A stretch of DNA of 64,000 nt, taken from positions 186,001-250,000 of the forward strand of contig JADJOP010000013.1 of NCBI GenBank assembly GCA_016713735.1, written 5' to 3'. Positions 30,929-40,334 of the stretch are shown here, piece by piece. Under the pieces are notes generated by a model. It was not told the origin of the DNA, ran no database searches, and saw nothing but the letters and a program-made list of their open reading frames with translations. Source of the stretch: Bryobacterales bacterium (GTDB lineage Bacteria > Acidobacteriota > Terriglobia > Bryobacterales > Bryobacteraceae). Numbering within the stretch: the first letter of the stretch is position 1; every line of letters begins with the position of its first letter. The position numbers and the translations under genes are program-made.

Positions 30929-31435
30929 CTAAATCCCCGAAACCTGCACGGCCACCGAGCGGCTGCGCGGCCCGTCAAACTCGGCCAAAATGATGCTCTG
31001 CCATGTGCCCAGCAGGACGGTGGCGTTGCGCACCTGCAGGCTCAGCGTCTGGCCCATCATCATGCCCCGCAGGTGGGAGTCGGCGTTGTTGCGCTCACAG
31101 TCGGAGAACTTCGGGTCGTTGTGCTTGTAATACTGGCTGCCGTCGATGGTGTTCTCAAAGAACAGCTTGACGTCGTCCAACAGCGCTTCCTGCCATTCGT
31201 TGAGGAAGATGGCCGTCGTGGTGTGCAGCGACTGCAGGTGAACGATGCCGTTGGTGACGCCGCTGCGGCGCACAATCTCATTCACCCGGTCGGTGATGTT
31301 GAGCAGTTGCGTGCGGTCGTTGGTAATCCAATCGACGATTCGGCTGACGATGCGGTACGAGCCCGGTTGCGCTCCCTCGGCCGCCGTTTCGGGTTCGGGC
31401 CGCTCCGGGGCCGGATGCAAACGCGGTGCACTCAT
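30929..31435 (-). CDS. yjbQ: YjbQ/UPF0047 family protein
   Basis: 168 residues from ATG 31435, which has AGGAGG six bases upstream; the longer in-frame start is not supported. Conserved core GIVHLQSLHTTTAIFLNEWQ, DGSQYYKHNDP and the metal-binding end LLGTWQSIILAEFDGPRSR. Members show secondary thiamine-phosphate synthase activity in some reports, but the physiological role is uncertain. The N-terminal 30 residues (Pro/Glu-rich) are an extension relative to the family. Confidence 0.88.
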   Translation of the reverse strand: MSAPRLHPAPERPEPETAAEGAQPGSYRIVSRIVDWITNDRTQLLNITDRVNEIVRRSGVTNGIVHLQSLHTTTAIFLNEWQEALLDDVKLFFENTIDGSQYYKHNDPKFSDCERNNADSHLRGMMMGQTLSLQVRNATVLLGTWQSIILAEFDGPRSRSVAVQVSGI

Positions 31436-31639
31436 GAGAATCCTCCTCGTTCGATATGGATGTTGCCACTGGGGCCGCGGGTTCAATGTCGCGGCCCACC
31501 CCTCGTTTTAGACCAACATTCCGGATTGTAACAGCAAGGCACCCACACGCCTACGCCTCCCTGCCGTGCCCCCCGTCAACCGGACAGCGCCGCGCCCGGC
31601 AATCCCACCAACCCGTCCCACCGCGGAGGTCATTCACCG

Positions 31640-31655
31640 CGCGGGCGGGACCGCT
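31640..31655 (+). repeat. Copy of an interspersed GC-rich motif
   Basis: GCGGGCGGGACCGCTC occurs here, between yjbQ and the TonB receptor gene, and again near 55552 in the tandem-repeat patch. In both places it is followed within about 15-20 bases by CGGCTC. Two copies in 64 kb suggest a dispersed intergenic repeat. Confidence 0.6.
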
Positions 31656-31717
31656 CACGGCTCGAACTGGCCCGCTCACCCCGCCGCCGGTGGAGCTTGC
31701 CGGGCCCAGGGGCGAGA

Positions 31718-34039
31718 ATGAAATCGGATAGATACATGCGGCCACTCCTTTCCCTCGTTTTGCTCCTGCTCACTGCAACCGGCGGGGGGGCCCAAGGCCC
31801 TGCCGCGGGCTCACTGGAGGGCACAGTCACCCTCGGAGGCGACGACCGCCCGCTGCACCATGCGATGGTGCTGATTCCCAAGCTCCGCCGTTCGGTGGAG
31901 ACCGAGGACAACGGCAAGTTTTCCTTCCAAGGCCTGCCCCCCGGCGAATATGACGTGGTGGCCCACATGCACAACATGGGTGACGAGCGCCGCCGCGTCA
32001 CCATCAAGGGCGGCGAGACCGTCACGCTGGCCATGGCGTTGCGCCTGGAGACGATCCGCACGGAAATGACCGTCACCGCCACGGGCCAGGAGGAAACCTC
32101 GCTCGAGGCCGTGCAATCGGTGGCCTCGGTGGGCTCGATCGAACTCGCCGGCAGGGCCGCCGCGAGTTCACTGGGCGAACTTCTCGACGACCAGATGGGC
32201 GTGGCCAAACGCAGCTTCGGCCCCGGCAACAGCCGCCCCGTGGTGCGCGGCTTCGACGGCGACCGCGTGCTCGTGCTGCAGGACGGCGTGCGCACCGGCA
32301 CGCTTTCGTCGCAATCGGGCGATCACGGCGAGCCGGTCGACTCCTCTTCCATTGAGCGCGTCGAAGTGGTGCGCGGCCCCGGCACGCTGCTCTATGGCTC
32401 CAACGCCATCGGCGGCGTCGTCAACATCATCGACGACCACGCCCGCATCGACGCCCATGAACACTCCGGCGTGCGCGGCCACGTCGCGGCCACCGGCGGC
32501 ACCAACAACGCCCAGGGCGGCGGCAGCGGCGGCTTCGAGTTCGGCAAAAAGGGCTGGCTGGTGTGGGGCGGCGGCGGCGGCACTCGCTCCGGCGATTACT
32601 CGGCCCCCACCGGCAGAATCGACAACTCGCGCAGCGACCTGCAGCATGCCAACTTCGGCATCGGCAAACGCACCGAGGCCATGGCCTTCTCCTTCCAATA
32701 CGGCCTCCAGGACGGCGGCTACGGCATCCCCTTCGCCAGCCTCTTCCATAGCCATGGACACGAACACGAAGGCGAGGAGGAAGGCGAGGAGCATCACGAA
32801 GAGGAAGAGGGCGAAACCGTCAGCATCGCCTTCCGCCGCCACTCGGCCCGCCTCAACGCCAGCCTCCTCCAACTCGGCTCGCTTGCCGAGCGCTTCGACC
32901 TCAAGCTCAGCTATTCCGACTGGAACCACCGCGAGTTGGAAGGCGCCGCCATCGGCACGCAGTTCTACAACAAGCAGTTCATCTACCGCGGCGAGTTAAA
33001 ACAAAAACGCCGCGGCGTGTGGGATGGCTCGCTCGGCTTCTGGGGCATGACGCGCGACTTCGAGGCCACCGGCGCCGAAGCGCTCGCCCCGCCCATCGAC
33101 CAGATGGCCTTCGCCGTCTTCGGCCTGCAACAGTTGAACTTCGAGCGCGTCCGCTTCCAATTCGGCGGCCGCCTGGAGACGAACCGCTATACCCCCAATG
33201 GTCCGCTCGCCGCCCACGCCCACGAAGGCGAAACCGAAGCCGAGCACGACGAGCATGAAGGCGAGAACGCCCCCCAGCGCCGCTTCACCGGCCTCAGCCT
33301 GGGCGCCGGCGCCAACTTCCGGCTCTGGAGCGGCGGCGCCTTCGTCGCCAACTACGCCCACTCCTACCGCGCGCCCTCGCTCGAAGAGCTCTACAACTTC
33401 GGCCCGCACGTGGGCAACGTCACCTTCGAGGTCGGCAACCCCAACCTGCGCCGCGAACGCTCCGACGGCATCGACTTCTCGCTCCGCCACCAGGCCGGCC
33501 GCGTGCGCGCCGAGTACAACTTTTTCTACTACCGCATGAACAGCATGATCTACCTGGCCCCCACCGGCACGTTCGAAGACGGCCTGCCCGAGGCTGACTA
33601 CCTGCAGGCCAACGGCCGCTACTACGGCCACGAAGCCAAGCTCCAGGTGGCCGTGCACAACAACCTCTCGCTGCTCACCAGCATCGACCAGGTGACCGCC
33701 AACGTCACGTCATCGAACACCCCGCTGCCGCGCATCCCGCCCTTCCGCGCCCGCTTCGGCGTCGACTACCGCTACAAGGGCTTCAACCTGCGCCCCGAAC
33801 TGGCCACCGCCTGGCGTCAGGACCAGGTGTCGCCCAACGAGCTGCCCACCGCCGGCTATGCCGTGCCCAACCTCAACGCCACCTACACCCGCGCCAGCGC
33901 CCACATGCTCCACGTCTTCGGCGTGAACGTCTTCAACTGGAGCGACCGCCTCTACCGCAACCACCTCTCGTTCATCAAGGAATTCGCCCCGGAAATCGGC
34001 CGCGGCGTGCGCTTCAGCTACACGATGCACTGGTACTAA
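31718..34039 (+). CDS. TonB-dependent outer-membrane receptor with His-rich loops (ZnuD-like)
   Basis: About 773 residues from ATG 31718 (MKSDRYMRPLLSLV, signal peptide to GGGAQ). Order: carboxypeptidase-like regulatory domain (GSLEGTVTLGGDDRPL to about residue 105), plug domain (SLGELLDDQMGVAKRSFGPG; VRGFDGDRVLVLQDGVRTG; VVRGPGTLLYGSNAIGGVVN), then a 22-strand barrel ending YTMHWY. Two extracellular-loop candidates are rich in His and Glu: HSHGHEHEGEEEGEEHH at about residues 344-360 and HAHEGETEAEHDEHEGE at about 500-516. ZnuD-type zinc receptors have such loops, so zinc or another divalent metal is the likely cargo. Intact and monocistronic. No Zur box was recognised upstream. Confidence 0.88.
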   Translation: MKSDRYMRPLLSLVLLLLTATGGGAQGPAAGSLEGTVTLGGDDRPLHHAMVLIPKLRRSVETEDNGKFSFQGLPPGEYDVVAHMHNMGDERRRVTIKGGETVTLAMALRLETIRTEMTVTATGQEETSLEAVQSVASVGSIELAGRAAASSLGELLDDQMGVAKRSFGPGNSRPVVRGFDGDRVLVLQDGVRTGTLSSQSGDHGEPVDSSSIERVEVVRGPGTLLYGSNAIGGVVNIIDDHARIDAHEHSGVRGHVAATGGTNNAQGGGSGGFEFGKKGWLVWGGGGGTRSGDYSAPTGRIDNSRSDLQHANFGIGKRTEAMAFSFQYGLQDGGYGIPFASLFHSHGHEHEGEEEGEEHHEEEEGETVSIAFRRHSARLNASLLQLGSLAERFDLKLSYSDWNHRELEGAAIGTQFYNKQFIYRGELKQKRRGVWDGSLGFWGMTRDFEATGAEALAPPIDQMAFAVFGLQQLNFERVRFQFGGRLETNRYTPNGPLAAHAHEGETEAEHDEHEGENAPQRRFTGLSLGAGANFRLWSGGAFVANYAHSYRAPSLEELYNFGPHVGNVTFEVGNPNLRRERSDGIDFSLRHQAGRVRAEYNFFYYRMNSMIYLAPTGTFEDGLPEADYLQANGRYYGHEAKLQVAVHNNLSLLTSIDQVTANVTSSNTPLPRIPPFRARFGVDYRYKGFNLRPELATAWRQDQVSPNELPTAGYAVPNLNATYTRASAHMLHVFGVNVFNWSDRLYRNHLSFIKEFAPEIGRGVRFSYTMHWY

Positions 34040-34047
34040 ATTGAATC

Positions 34048-34215
34048 GCGCACAACGGAGCGAGCTTCGCTCGCCCTGTGCGCTCGACGCACGGCCTGAG
34101 CGGGGGTTGCGGCGCGCACAACGGAGCGAGCTTCCGTTTCCATCGCGCACAACGGAGCCGCCTCGCGGCCCTGTGCGCTCAAGGCACAGCCCGAGCAGGT
34201 GTTGCGGCGCGCGGA
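34048..34215. repeat. Duplicated intergenic module with internal palindromes
   Basis: The phrase CGCGCACAACGGAGC appears three times (starting near 34048, 34113 and 34143). Two of the copies continue into CCCTGTGCGCTC and then GAGC(A/G)GG(G/T)(G/T)TTGCGGCGCGC. Each unit can fold because GCACA pairs with TGTGC and GCGAG with CTCGC. It lies between the convergent receptor and ispG genes, so it may act as a two-way terminator or be a REP-like element. Confidence 0.7.
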
Positions 34216-34277
34216 ACCAAACCTCTGCACGGCCAGTGCGTCTCGCTATGCCACGGAGGACGGCGCGAGCGGGTAGG

Positions 34278-35516
34278 CTACACCGCCGCCGGCTCGCGCC
34301 GGGCATAGTGCGCTTCCACGTAGTCCTCGAGCATCCTTGAGAACTCCTCGGCAATGTGGTCGCCGCGGAGGGTCCGCGCCAGCCGGCCATCCACATACAC
34401 CGGCGCCACCGGCTCTTCAAACGTGCCCGGCAGCGAGATGCCAATGTTGGCATGCTTCGATTCGCCCGGCCCGTTCACGATGCAGCCCATCACGGCCACC
34501 TTCATCTCCTCCACGCCGGGGTGCGACTCCTTCCACACCGGCATCTGCTTCTGCAGATAGGTCTGGATGCGGTCGGCCAGCTCCTGGAAGAAGGTGCTCG
34601 TCGTGCGCCCGCAGCCGGGGCAGGCCGTCACCTGCGGCGTGAAGCTGCGGAAGCCCATCGATTGCAGGATCTGCTGCGAGACGATCACCTCTTCGGTGCG
34701 GTCGCCGTTGGGCAGCGGCGTGAGCGAAGCGCGGATCGTGTCGCCGATGCCTTCCTGCAGCAGCACCGAGAGCGCCGCCGTGGTGGCCACGATGCCCTTT
34801 GAGCCCAACCCGGCCTCGGTCAGCCCGAGGTGCAGCGGATAGTCGCAGCGCGCCGCCATCTTGCGGTAGACGCGAATCAGGTCCTGCACGCCGCTCACCT
34901 TGGCGCTGAGGATGATCTGGTCGCGCCGCAGCCCGTAGCGCTCGGCGGCCTCGGCCGACAGGATCGCGCTTTCCACGATGGCGTTGATCATCACCTCGGC
35001 GGCGTCCAGCGGCGCGGCCGAGCGCGCGTTTTCATCCATCATCCGCGTCAGCAGCGACTGGTCCAGCGAACCCCAGTTCACGCCAATGCGCACCGGCTTG
35101 CCATACTCCACCGCCGCTTCGATCATCGTGCGGAAGTTGTCGTCGTGCTTCTTGCCGATGTTCACGTTGCCGGGGTTGATGCGGTACTTGGCCAGCGTCC
35201 GCGCGCAGGCCGGATACTGCTTCAGCAGCAGGTGGCCGTTGTAGTGGAAGTCGCCCACCAGCGGCACGCTCACGCCATAGAGCTTGAGCGTCTCGGCGAT
35301 CTTCGGCACCGCCGCGGCGGCCTCCTCCGTGTTCACCGTCACGCGCACCAGTTCGCTGCCCGCCAGCGCCAGCTCGCGCACCTGGTTGGCCGTCCCGGTC
35401 ACATCCGCCGTATCGGTATTCGTCATCGACTGCACGACGATCGGCGCGCCGCCGCCAACGATGACTCCGCCGACATTTACGGCGACACTGTTCCTGCGCT
35501 GCATGGCTGTCTGCAT
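34278..35516 (-). CDS. ispG: 4-hydroxy-3-methylbut-2-enyl diphosphate synthase
   Basis: Penultimate step of the MEP isoprenoid pathway; a cytosolic [4Fe-4S] enzyme using flavodoxin or ferredoxin. Start at ATG 35516 (MQTAMQRRNSVAVNVGGV), just after AGGAG; spacing is short, so the second Met four codons on is an alternative. TIM-barrel part (VVQSMTNTDTADVTGTANQV; RINPGNVN) and the C-terminal cluster ligands CPGCGRT and GCIVNGPGESKHANIG. About 412 residues, the normal length. Intact. The tail EAHYARREPAAV is unconserved. Confidence 0.96.
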   Translation of the reverse strand: MQTAMQRRNSVAVNVGGVIVGGGAPIVVQSMTNTDTADVTGTANQVRELALAGSELVRVTVNTEEAAAAVPKIAETLKLYGVSVPLVGDFHYNGHLLLKQYPACARTLAKYRINPGNVNIGKKHDDNFRTMIEAAVEYGKPVRIGVNWGSLDQSLLTRMMDENARSAAPLDAAEVMINAIVESAILSAEAAERYGLRRDQIILSAKVSGVQDLIRVYRKMAARCDYPLHLGLTEAGLGSKGIVATTAALSVLLQEGIGDTIRASLTPLPNGDRTEEVIVSQQILQSMGFRSFTPQVTACPGCGRTTSTFFQELADRIQTYLQKQMPVWKESHPGVEEMKVAVMGCIVNGPGESKHANIGISLPGTFEEPVAPVYVDGRLARTLRGDHIAEEFSRMLEDYVEAHYARREPAAV

Positions 35517-35789
35517 TTCTCCTGGAATCCACCAGTTTATCAAGGCCGGCGCGGGGGCCACCAGGCGTTCCCCTGACAACCACCACTCGCGGATGGGGAA
35601 TATCAAAAGTTTTGATTGGCCCCGCCGCCCCGAAGCGGGTAACCTGGAGATGGAAGAGGCAGTCTTTTCCACTAGCCGCGACGCATGGTCCCCGCCGACT
35701 GGAGCTGAACGGAGCCGAGGAATTCACGTTTCCCTCAGGCCGCGTTCATGTTGCCGACACGAGAGCCTGAGTAACCTGAGAGGAGAGCC

Positions 35790-36161
35790 ATGCCCACGTC
35801 CCCCCAACGCGCGCTGTTGATCGGTCTTGACCCCAAGTTAGCCGACGAGCTGGAAAGTGCGTTGGCGCGGCTCGGACATGCCGTCAGCCGGTCCGATACT
35901 GCCGCGGCGGCGGCCCTGGCCCGGCAACACCAGGTGATCTTCTGCGGCGACCAGCGCCATCAGGTGAATTCGCTGATCTCCCTGGTGCGCTCCCTGCGCA
36001 CCCCCATTCGCGTCATCGTTGCCAGCCGTAAAGCCGATGAACAGGCCTGGCTGGAGGCCCTCGAGGCCGGCGCCGACGACTATTGCTCGACCCCGTTTGA
36101 GACGGACCAGATTGGCTGGGCCCTGCGAAGCGCGCCAGCCGCGGTGCTCCGTCCCATGTAA
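35790..36161 (+). CDS. Degenerate response-regulator receiver-domain protein
   Basis: 123 residues, a stand-alone receiver fold (RALLIGLDPKLADELESALA; LEALEAGADDYCSTPFETDQ). The expected acidic pair at the start of strand 1 is reduced (GLDP), the phospho-acceptor Asp at the end of strand 3 is replaced (VIFCGDQ), and the invariant Lys before the last Pro-Phe is Thr (CSTPF). It therefore probably cannot be phosphorylated in the normal way and may work as a protein-interaction module. AGGAGAG precedes the ATG. No kinase gene is nearby. Confidence 0.7.
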   Translation: MPTSPQRALLIGLDPKLADELESALARLGHAVSRSDTAAAAALARQHQVIFCGDQRHQVNSLISLVRSLRTPIRVIVASRKADEQAWLEALEAGADDYCSTPFETDQIGWALRSAPAAVLRPM

Positions 36162-36277
36162 TCCCGTCTCCTTTCCCATTCCCTGAACCTGCTGAGCGCG
36201 CGGATACTCTCCGTGTGTCCCGGCGGCCGGAACCTCGCTGTTTCCGCATCTTACAACTTTTTCGACAGCGACTGTTT

Positions 36278-37192
36278 ATGGAGCAAATAATGACTTACTC
36301 GAAGTGTATCTACTCCCTGGGATTCCTACTCACCGGCCTAAGCGCGCTTCCCGCCCAGGCCCAGCCCCTGTTCTCCGCCCAGGCTCGCGCGGCCGGTGCG
36401 GTGAGCGGCGCCGTTGTCCGCCTGTGTACAGCGTCGCAGGACAACTCCTTTCACAACCTGCGCGTGGAACTGACCAGCCGCCAGAACCTGAATCACACTT
36501 ACTCAGGCGATGTGCGTTGGGACGGCACCTTTGAGATCCGCGACGTCGCCGAAGGCATGTACGAGGCCCAGGTCACCAACTTGCGCGGCAGTGTGCTCAA
36601 GCGCACGCTGTTCACCGTGAACACCTCCGGCGGCGGACCGGAGATCCGCCTCGAACTGCCTTGTGCGGAAAAGCAGGCCGGCGGCAACATCTCCCTCCGG
36701 CGGCTCGCCCACAAGCCCCCCAAGTCCGCCGTCAAGGCCCTGCGCAAAGCCGGCGAGGCGCAGGTGAAAGGCGATCTCGTGGCCTGGGAAAAGCACCTCC
36801 GCGAGGCCGTCAAACAGGACCCCGAGTTCTTCGAGGCCCGCAATAACCTCGGCGCCTTCCTGGCCCGCGCCAACCGCAACGAAGAGGCGCTCAGCGAGTT
36901 CCGCGCCGCCCTGGCAATCGACTCCAGGTCGGCTCCCGTGCTGAACAATATCAGCGCCTCCCTGCTCAACCTCCACCAGCCGCGCGAGGCCGAAGAGTTC
37001 GCCCGCAAGGCGCTCGCCATTGACCCGCTCTCGCCCCAGGGCCATTACCTGCTCGGCGTCGCCCTGGTGAACCAGCACCGCTTCACCGAGGAGGCCGCCG
37101 ACCACCTGCGCGACTCCACCCCCACCTTCCCCAAGGCCCGCCAGGTGGAAGCCGCCGTCCGCGAACACATCCGCCGCCAGAGCGGAGAATAG
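36278..37192 (+). CDS. Exported TPR protein with N-terminal carboxypeptidase-like/Ig-like domain
   Basis: About 304 residues from ATG 36278 (MEQIMTYSKCIYSLGFLLTG) or Met 36290; the signal peptide ends near ALPAQAQ. A beta-rich domain follows (VVRLCTASQDNSFHNLRVEL; GTFEIRDVAEGMYEAQVTNL), then three to four TPR units (EARNNLGAFLARANRNEEAL; VLNNISASLLNLHQPREAEE; LLGVALVNQHRFTEEAADHL). Probably a periplasmic scaffold. Such proteins are common in Acidobacteria. Intact; function unknown. Confidence 0.75.
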   Translation: MEQIMTYSKCIYSLGFLLTGLSALPAQAQPLFSAQARAAGAVSGAVVRLCTASQDNSFHNLRVELTSRQNLNHTYSGDVRWDGTFEIRDVAEGMYEAQVTNLRGSVLKRTLFTVNTSGGGPEIRLELPCAEKQAGGNISLRRLAHKPPKSAVKALRKAGEAQVKGDLVAWEKHLREAVKQDPEFFEARNNLGAFLARANRNEEALSEFRAALAIDSRSAPVLNNISASLLNLHQPREAEEFARKALAIDPLSPQGHYLLGVALVNQHRFTEEAADHLRDSTPTFPKARQVEAAVREHIRRQSGE

Positions 37193-37325
37193 CCTCCCTC
37201 CAGCACCGCGCCGGGCGGCTGAGCTGCGGAATGAGCCGCCCGGAGTCCCTGCGCCAATCCCCCCACGAATCCAATGCCCTTCTCGCGCATCCAGTTATAC
37301 TGAGAGCAGAGGAGATCCCCTGAAC

Positions 37326-38342
37326 TTGTCGGTCCGCCGCTATCTACGTCTCGCCGCGCATACGCAACTGCTACCCGTCCTGGAGTCGGGCGAAGAAACG
37401 ACGCTCATCGGCGGCCAGGCTGTGATGGAGGGCGTCATGATGCGCTCCCCGCACAGCTACTGCGTGGCCGTGCGCAAGCCCGACGGCGAGATCATCACGG
37501 TTTCCAAACCGCTGGCCAAGGTCTCTGACCGCTACCCGATTTTCAAATACCCGCTGCTGCGCGGCCTCGGCACGCTCGGCCAGGCCATGAAGCTCGGCAT
37601 CGAAGCCCTGCAGTTTTCCGCCAACGCCGCCCTCACCGAAGAGGAAAAGGCCAAGGCCGCCGATAAGGGCGGCGAAGCCTCCGGCGGCACCGACGCCAAG
37701 CCCATCTCCGGCTGGGTGATGGCCGCCAACCTCGCCTTCTCGCTGCTCTTCTTCTTCTTCCTCTACAAATTCGTCCCGCTGTGGCTCACCACGCAGATGC
37801 AGAAATCGCTGCCGCAGTTGAGCAACCAGATTCTCTTCAACCTCGTCGACGGCCTCATCCGCATCGTCATCTTTCTTGCTTTCCTCTATGGCATCTCGCG
37901 CTGGAAAGACATCCACCGTGTGTTTGAGTTCCATGGCGCCGAGCATCGCGTGGTGTTCAATTACGAGTCGGGCAAACCGGTCAACGTAGCCAACGCGCAG
38001 AGCTTCGTCACCTTCCACCCGCGCTGCGGCACCAGCTTCCTCATCGTCGTCATGCTCATCTCGATGTGCATCTACGCCCTGCTGCCGTTCCAGGACTTCG
38101 CCAGTAAGTTCGCCTCGCGCATCCTGCTCATGCCCGTCATCGCCGGACTCAGCTACGAGATCATCCGCTTCGCCGCCAAACGCCCGGGCAGCCTGCTCAA
38201 CCTGATGACCGCCCCCGGCCTCTGGCTGCAGCGCATCACAACGCAGACCCCCGCCGACGACCAGACCGAAGTGGCCATCGTCGCGCTGGAAGGCGCGATG
38301 GAACTGGAACGCCAGCAGGGCGGCATGCTCGTCATTGCCTAG
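37326..38342 (+). CDS. DUF1385 family membrane protein
   Basis: 338 residues from TTG 37326 with GAGGAG about 11 bases upstream. Family marks: GGQAVMEGVMMRSP near the N-terminus and FEFHGAEHRVVFNYE with HPRCGTSFLIVV in the middle. About four membrane helices (FSLLFFFFLYKFVPLW; IVIFLAFLYGISRW; LIVVMLISMCIYALLPF and one near ILLMPVIAGLSY). Function unknown; the gene often lies just before prfA, as here (59 bases). Intact. Confidence 0.88.
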   Translation: MSVRRYLRLAAHTQLLPVLESGEETTLIGGQAVMEGVMMRSPHSYCVAVRKPDGEIITVSKPLAKVSDRYPIFKYPLLRGLGTLGQAMKLGIEALQFSANAALTEEEKAKAADKGGEASGGTDAKPISGWVMAANLAFSLLFFFFLYKFVPLWLTTQMQKSLPQLSNQILFNLVDGLIRIVIFLAFLYGISRWKDIHRVFEFHGAEHRVVFNYESGKPVNVANAQSFVTFHPRCGTSFLIVVMLISMCIYALLPFQDFASKFASRILLMPVIAGLSYEIIRFAAKRPGSLLNLMTAPGLWLQRITTQTPADDQTEVAIVALEGAMELERQQGGMLVIA

Positions 38343-38401
38343 CCGGCCCGGCTTCCCGCTCTCCCTCGCCCCGCCACCCGTTACACTGAAGAAACGTTTC
38401 C

Positions 38402-39481
38402 ATGCAATTCCTGCAGCGACTTGATGAAACCGAAGCGCGCTTTGAAGACTTGACGCGCCAGATGGCTGATCCCGACGTGATCAGCAACGCCGACGTCTAC
38501 CGAAAGACCGCCAAGTCACGCAACGACTTGGCCGACCTGGTGGAAAAGTACCGCGAGTGGAAGAAGGCCAGCAGCGACCTGGAAGGCGCCCGCGCCATGC
38601 TCACCGAAACCGACGCCGAGCTGCGCGCCATGGCCGCCGAAGACGTCGCCCGGCTCGAACCGGAAGTCACGAAATTCGAAGACGAACTGCGCCTGCTTCT
38701 GTTGCCCAAGGACCCCAACGACGACAAGGACGTCATCCTCGAAATCCGCGCCGGCACCGGCGGCGACGAGGCCACGCTGTTTGCCGCCGAGGTCTTCCGC
38801 ATGTACTGCCGCTATGCGGAAACGCAGGGCTGGAAGGTGGAAATCACCTCCAGCAGCGACTCCGGCGTGGGCGGCATGAAGGAAGTGATCGCCATCATCG
38901 GCGGTAACAAGGTTTACGCCAAGATGAAGTTCGAAGGCGGCGTCCACCGCGTGCAGCGTGTGCCCGCCACCGAAACGCAGGGCCGCATCCACACCTCCAC
39001 CATCACCGTCGCTGTCATGCCCGAGGCCGACGATGTGGACATCAAGATCGAGGCCAAGGATATTCGCGTCGATACCTTTTGCTCGTCCGGTCCCGGCGGC
39101 CAGTCAGTGAACACCACCTACTCGGCCGTGCGCATGACGCATCTCCCCACCGGCGTCGTGGTGTCGTGCCAGGACGAAAAGTCACAGATCAAGAACCGCG
39201 CCAAGGCCGAAAAGGTGCTCCGCGCGCGGCTCTACGATCTGGAGTTGGAAAAGCAGAACGCCGCCCTCGGCGCCGAACGCCGCAGCATGGTCGGCTCGGG
39301 CGACCGCAGCGAGAAGATCCGCACCTACAACTTCAAAGAGAACCGCGTCACCGATCACCGCATCGGGCTCACGCTCTACCAACTGGACACGATTCTCGAA
39401 GGCCGCATCTCGGAGATGATCGACGCCTGCGTCACCTACTTCCAAACGGAGCGGCTCAAACAGCAGGACACGCAGAACTAA
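38402..39481 (+). CDS. prfA: Peptide chain release factor 1
   Basis: 359 residues. GGQ at residues 232-234 within SSGPGGQSVNT and the stop-codon recognition tripeptide PAT in RVPATETQGRIHTST identify RF1 (reads UAA/UAG). The N-terminal helical domain and the C-terminal FKENRVTDHRIGLTLYQLD are complete. prmC, which methylates the GGQ glutamine, follows 4 bases later. Confidence 0.97.
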   Translation: MQFLQRLDETEARFEDLTRQMADPDVISNADVYRKTAKSRNDLADLVEKYREWKKASSDLEGARAMLTETDAELRAMAAEDVARLEPEVTKFEDELRLLLLPKDPNDDKDVILEIRAGTGGDEATLFAAEVFRMYCRYAETQGWKVEITSSSDSGVGGMKEVIAIIGGNKVYAKMKFEGGVHRVQRVPATETQGRIHTSTITVAVMPEADDVDIKIEAKDIRVDTFCSSGPGGQSVNTTYSAVRMTHLPTGVVVSCQDEKSQIKNRAKAEKVLRARLYDLELEKQNAALGAERRSMVGSGDRSEKIRTYNFKENRVTDHRIGLTLYQLDTILEGRISEMIDACVTYFQTERLKQQDTQN

Positions 39482-39485
39482 GCCG

Positions 39486-40334
39486 ATGGACCTGCGCACG
39501 GCCATCGCCGGGGCTCTCGAACGGCTGATTCATGGAGGGGTGGCCGACGCGCGCCTCACCGCCGAGGTGCTGCTGGCGTCCGCCATCGGCCAGGAGCGCG
39601 TCTACCTGTTCGCCCATCCGGAAGAGGAGTTGAGCGAGGAAGCCGCGCGTACCTTCCGCCGCTATCTCGGCGAGCGCTTGAGCGGTAAGCCCACGCAGTA
39701 CATCCTCGGCCGCCAGGAATTCTACGGGCGCATGTTCAAGGTCACGCCCGACGTCCTGATTCCCCGCCCCGAAACCGAACACCAGGTGGAGGTGGTCATG
39801 CGCCGCCAACCTGATGCGCGCATGGTCGCCGACATCGGCTGCGGCTCGGGGGCCATCGGCGTTTCGCTCAAACTCGAACGGCCCGAAATGCGGCTGCTGC
39901 TCACCGACATCTCGCTGGCCGCGCTCGCCGTGGCTCGTGAAAACGCCGCCACGCTGGGCGCGCAAGTTGATTTCCTTTGCTGCGACCTTGGCGCGCCGCT
40001 GGCCCCCGCCACCTTCGACGTGGTCGTGTCGAACCCGCCCTACATTCCGCTCGACGCCCGCGACGGCCTTCCGCGCGAGGTGCGCGACCATGAACCGCAC
40101 GTCGCGCTGTTCGGCTCCGGCCAGGGCTCGGAGATCTACCGCCGCTTAATCGCCGACGCCGAACGCGTGCTGCGCGTGGGCGGACTGCTCTCAGTGGAAC
40201 TCGGCTTCCAGGATGTCGAAGCCGTGCGCCCCATGTACAGCAGCGACTGGCGCTTCCTCGAAATGACGCAGGATCTCGCCGGATGGCCGCGCGTGCTCAG
40301 CGCGTTTTATCATCCGCGGGGAGCGGGGCTGTAG
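39486..40334 (+). CDS. prmC: Release factor glutamine methyltransferase PrmC
   Basis: 282 residues. SAM-binding motif I ADIGCGSGAIGVSL and the NPPY catalytic motif (Asn183, VSNPPYIPLDARDGLP). Substrate is the GGQ glutamine of RF1/RF2, which fits its place directly after prfA. The N-terminal helical domain contains VYLFAHPEEEL and the linker KPTQYILGRQEFYG. Its 3' end overlaps the convergent membrane-protein gene by 38 bases. Confidence 0.96.
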   Translation: MDLRTAIAGALERLIHGGVADARLTAEVLLASAIGQERVYLFAHPEEELSEEAARTFRRYLGERLSGKPTQYILGRQEFYGRMFKVTPDVLIPRPETEHQVEVVMRRQPDARMVADIGCGSGAIGVSLKLERPEMRLLLTDISLAALAVARENAATLGAQVDFLCCDLGAPLAPATFDVVVSNPPYIPLDARDGLPREVRDHEPHVALFGSGQGSEIYRRLIADAERVLRVGGLLSVELGFQDVEAVRPMYSSDWRFLEMTQDLAGWPRVLSAFYHPRGAGL

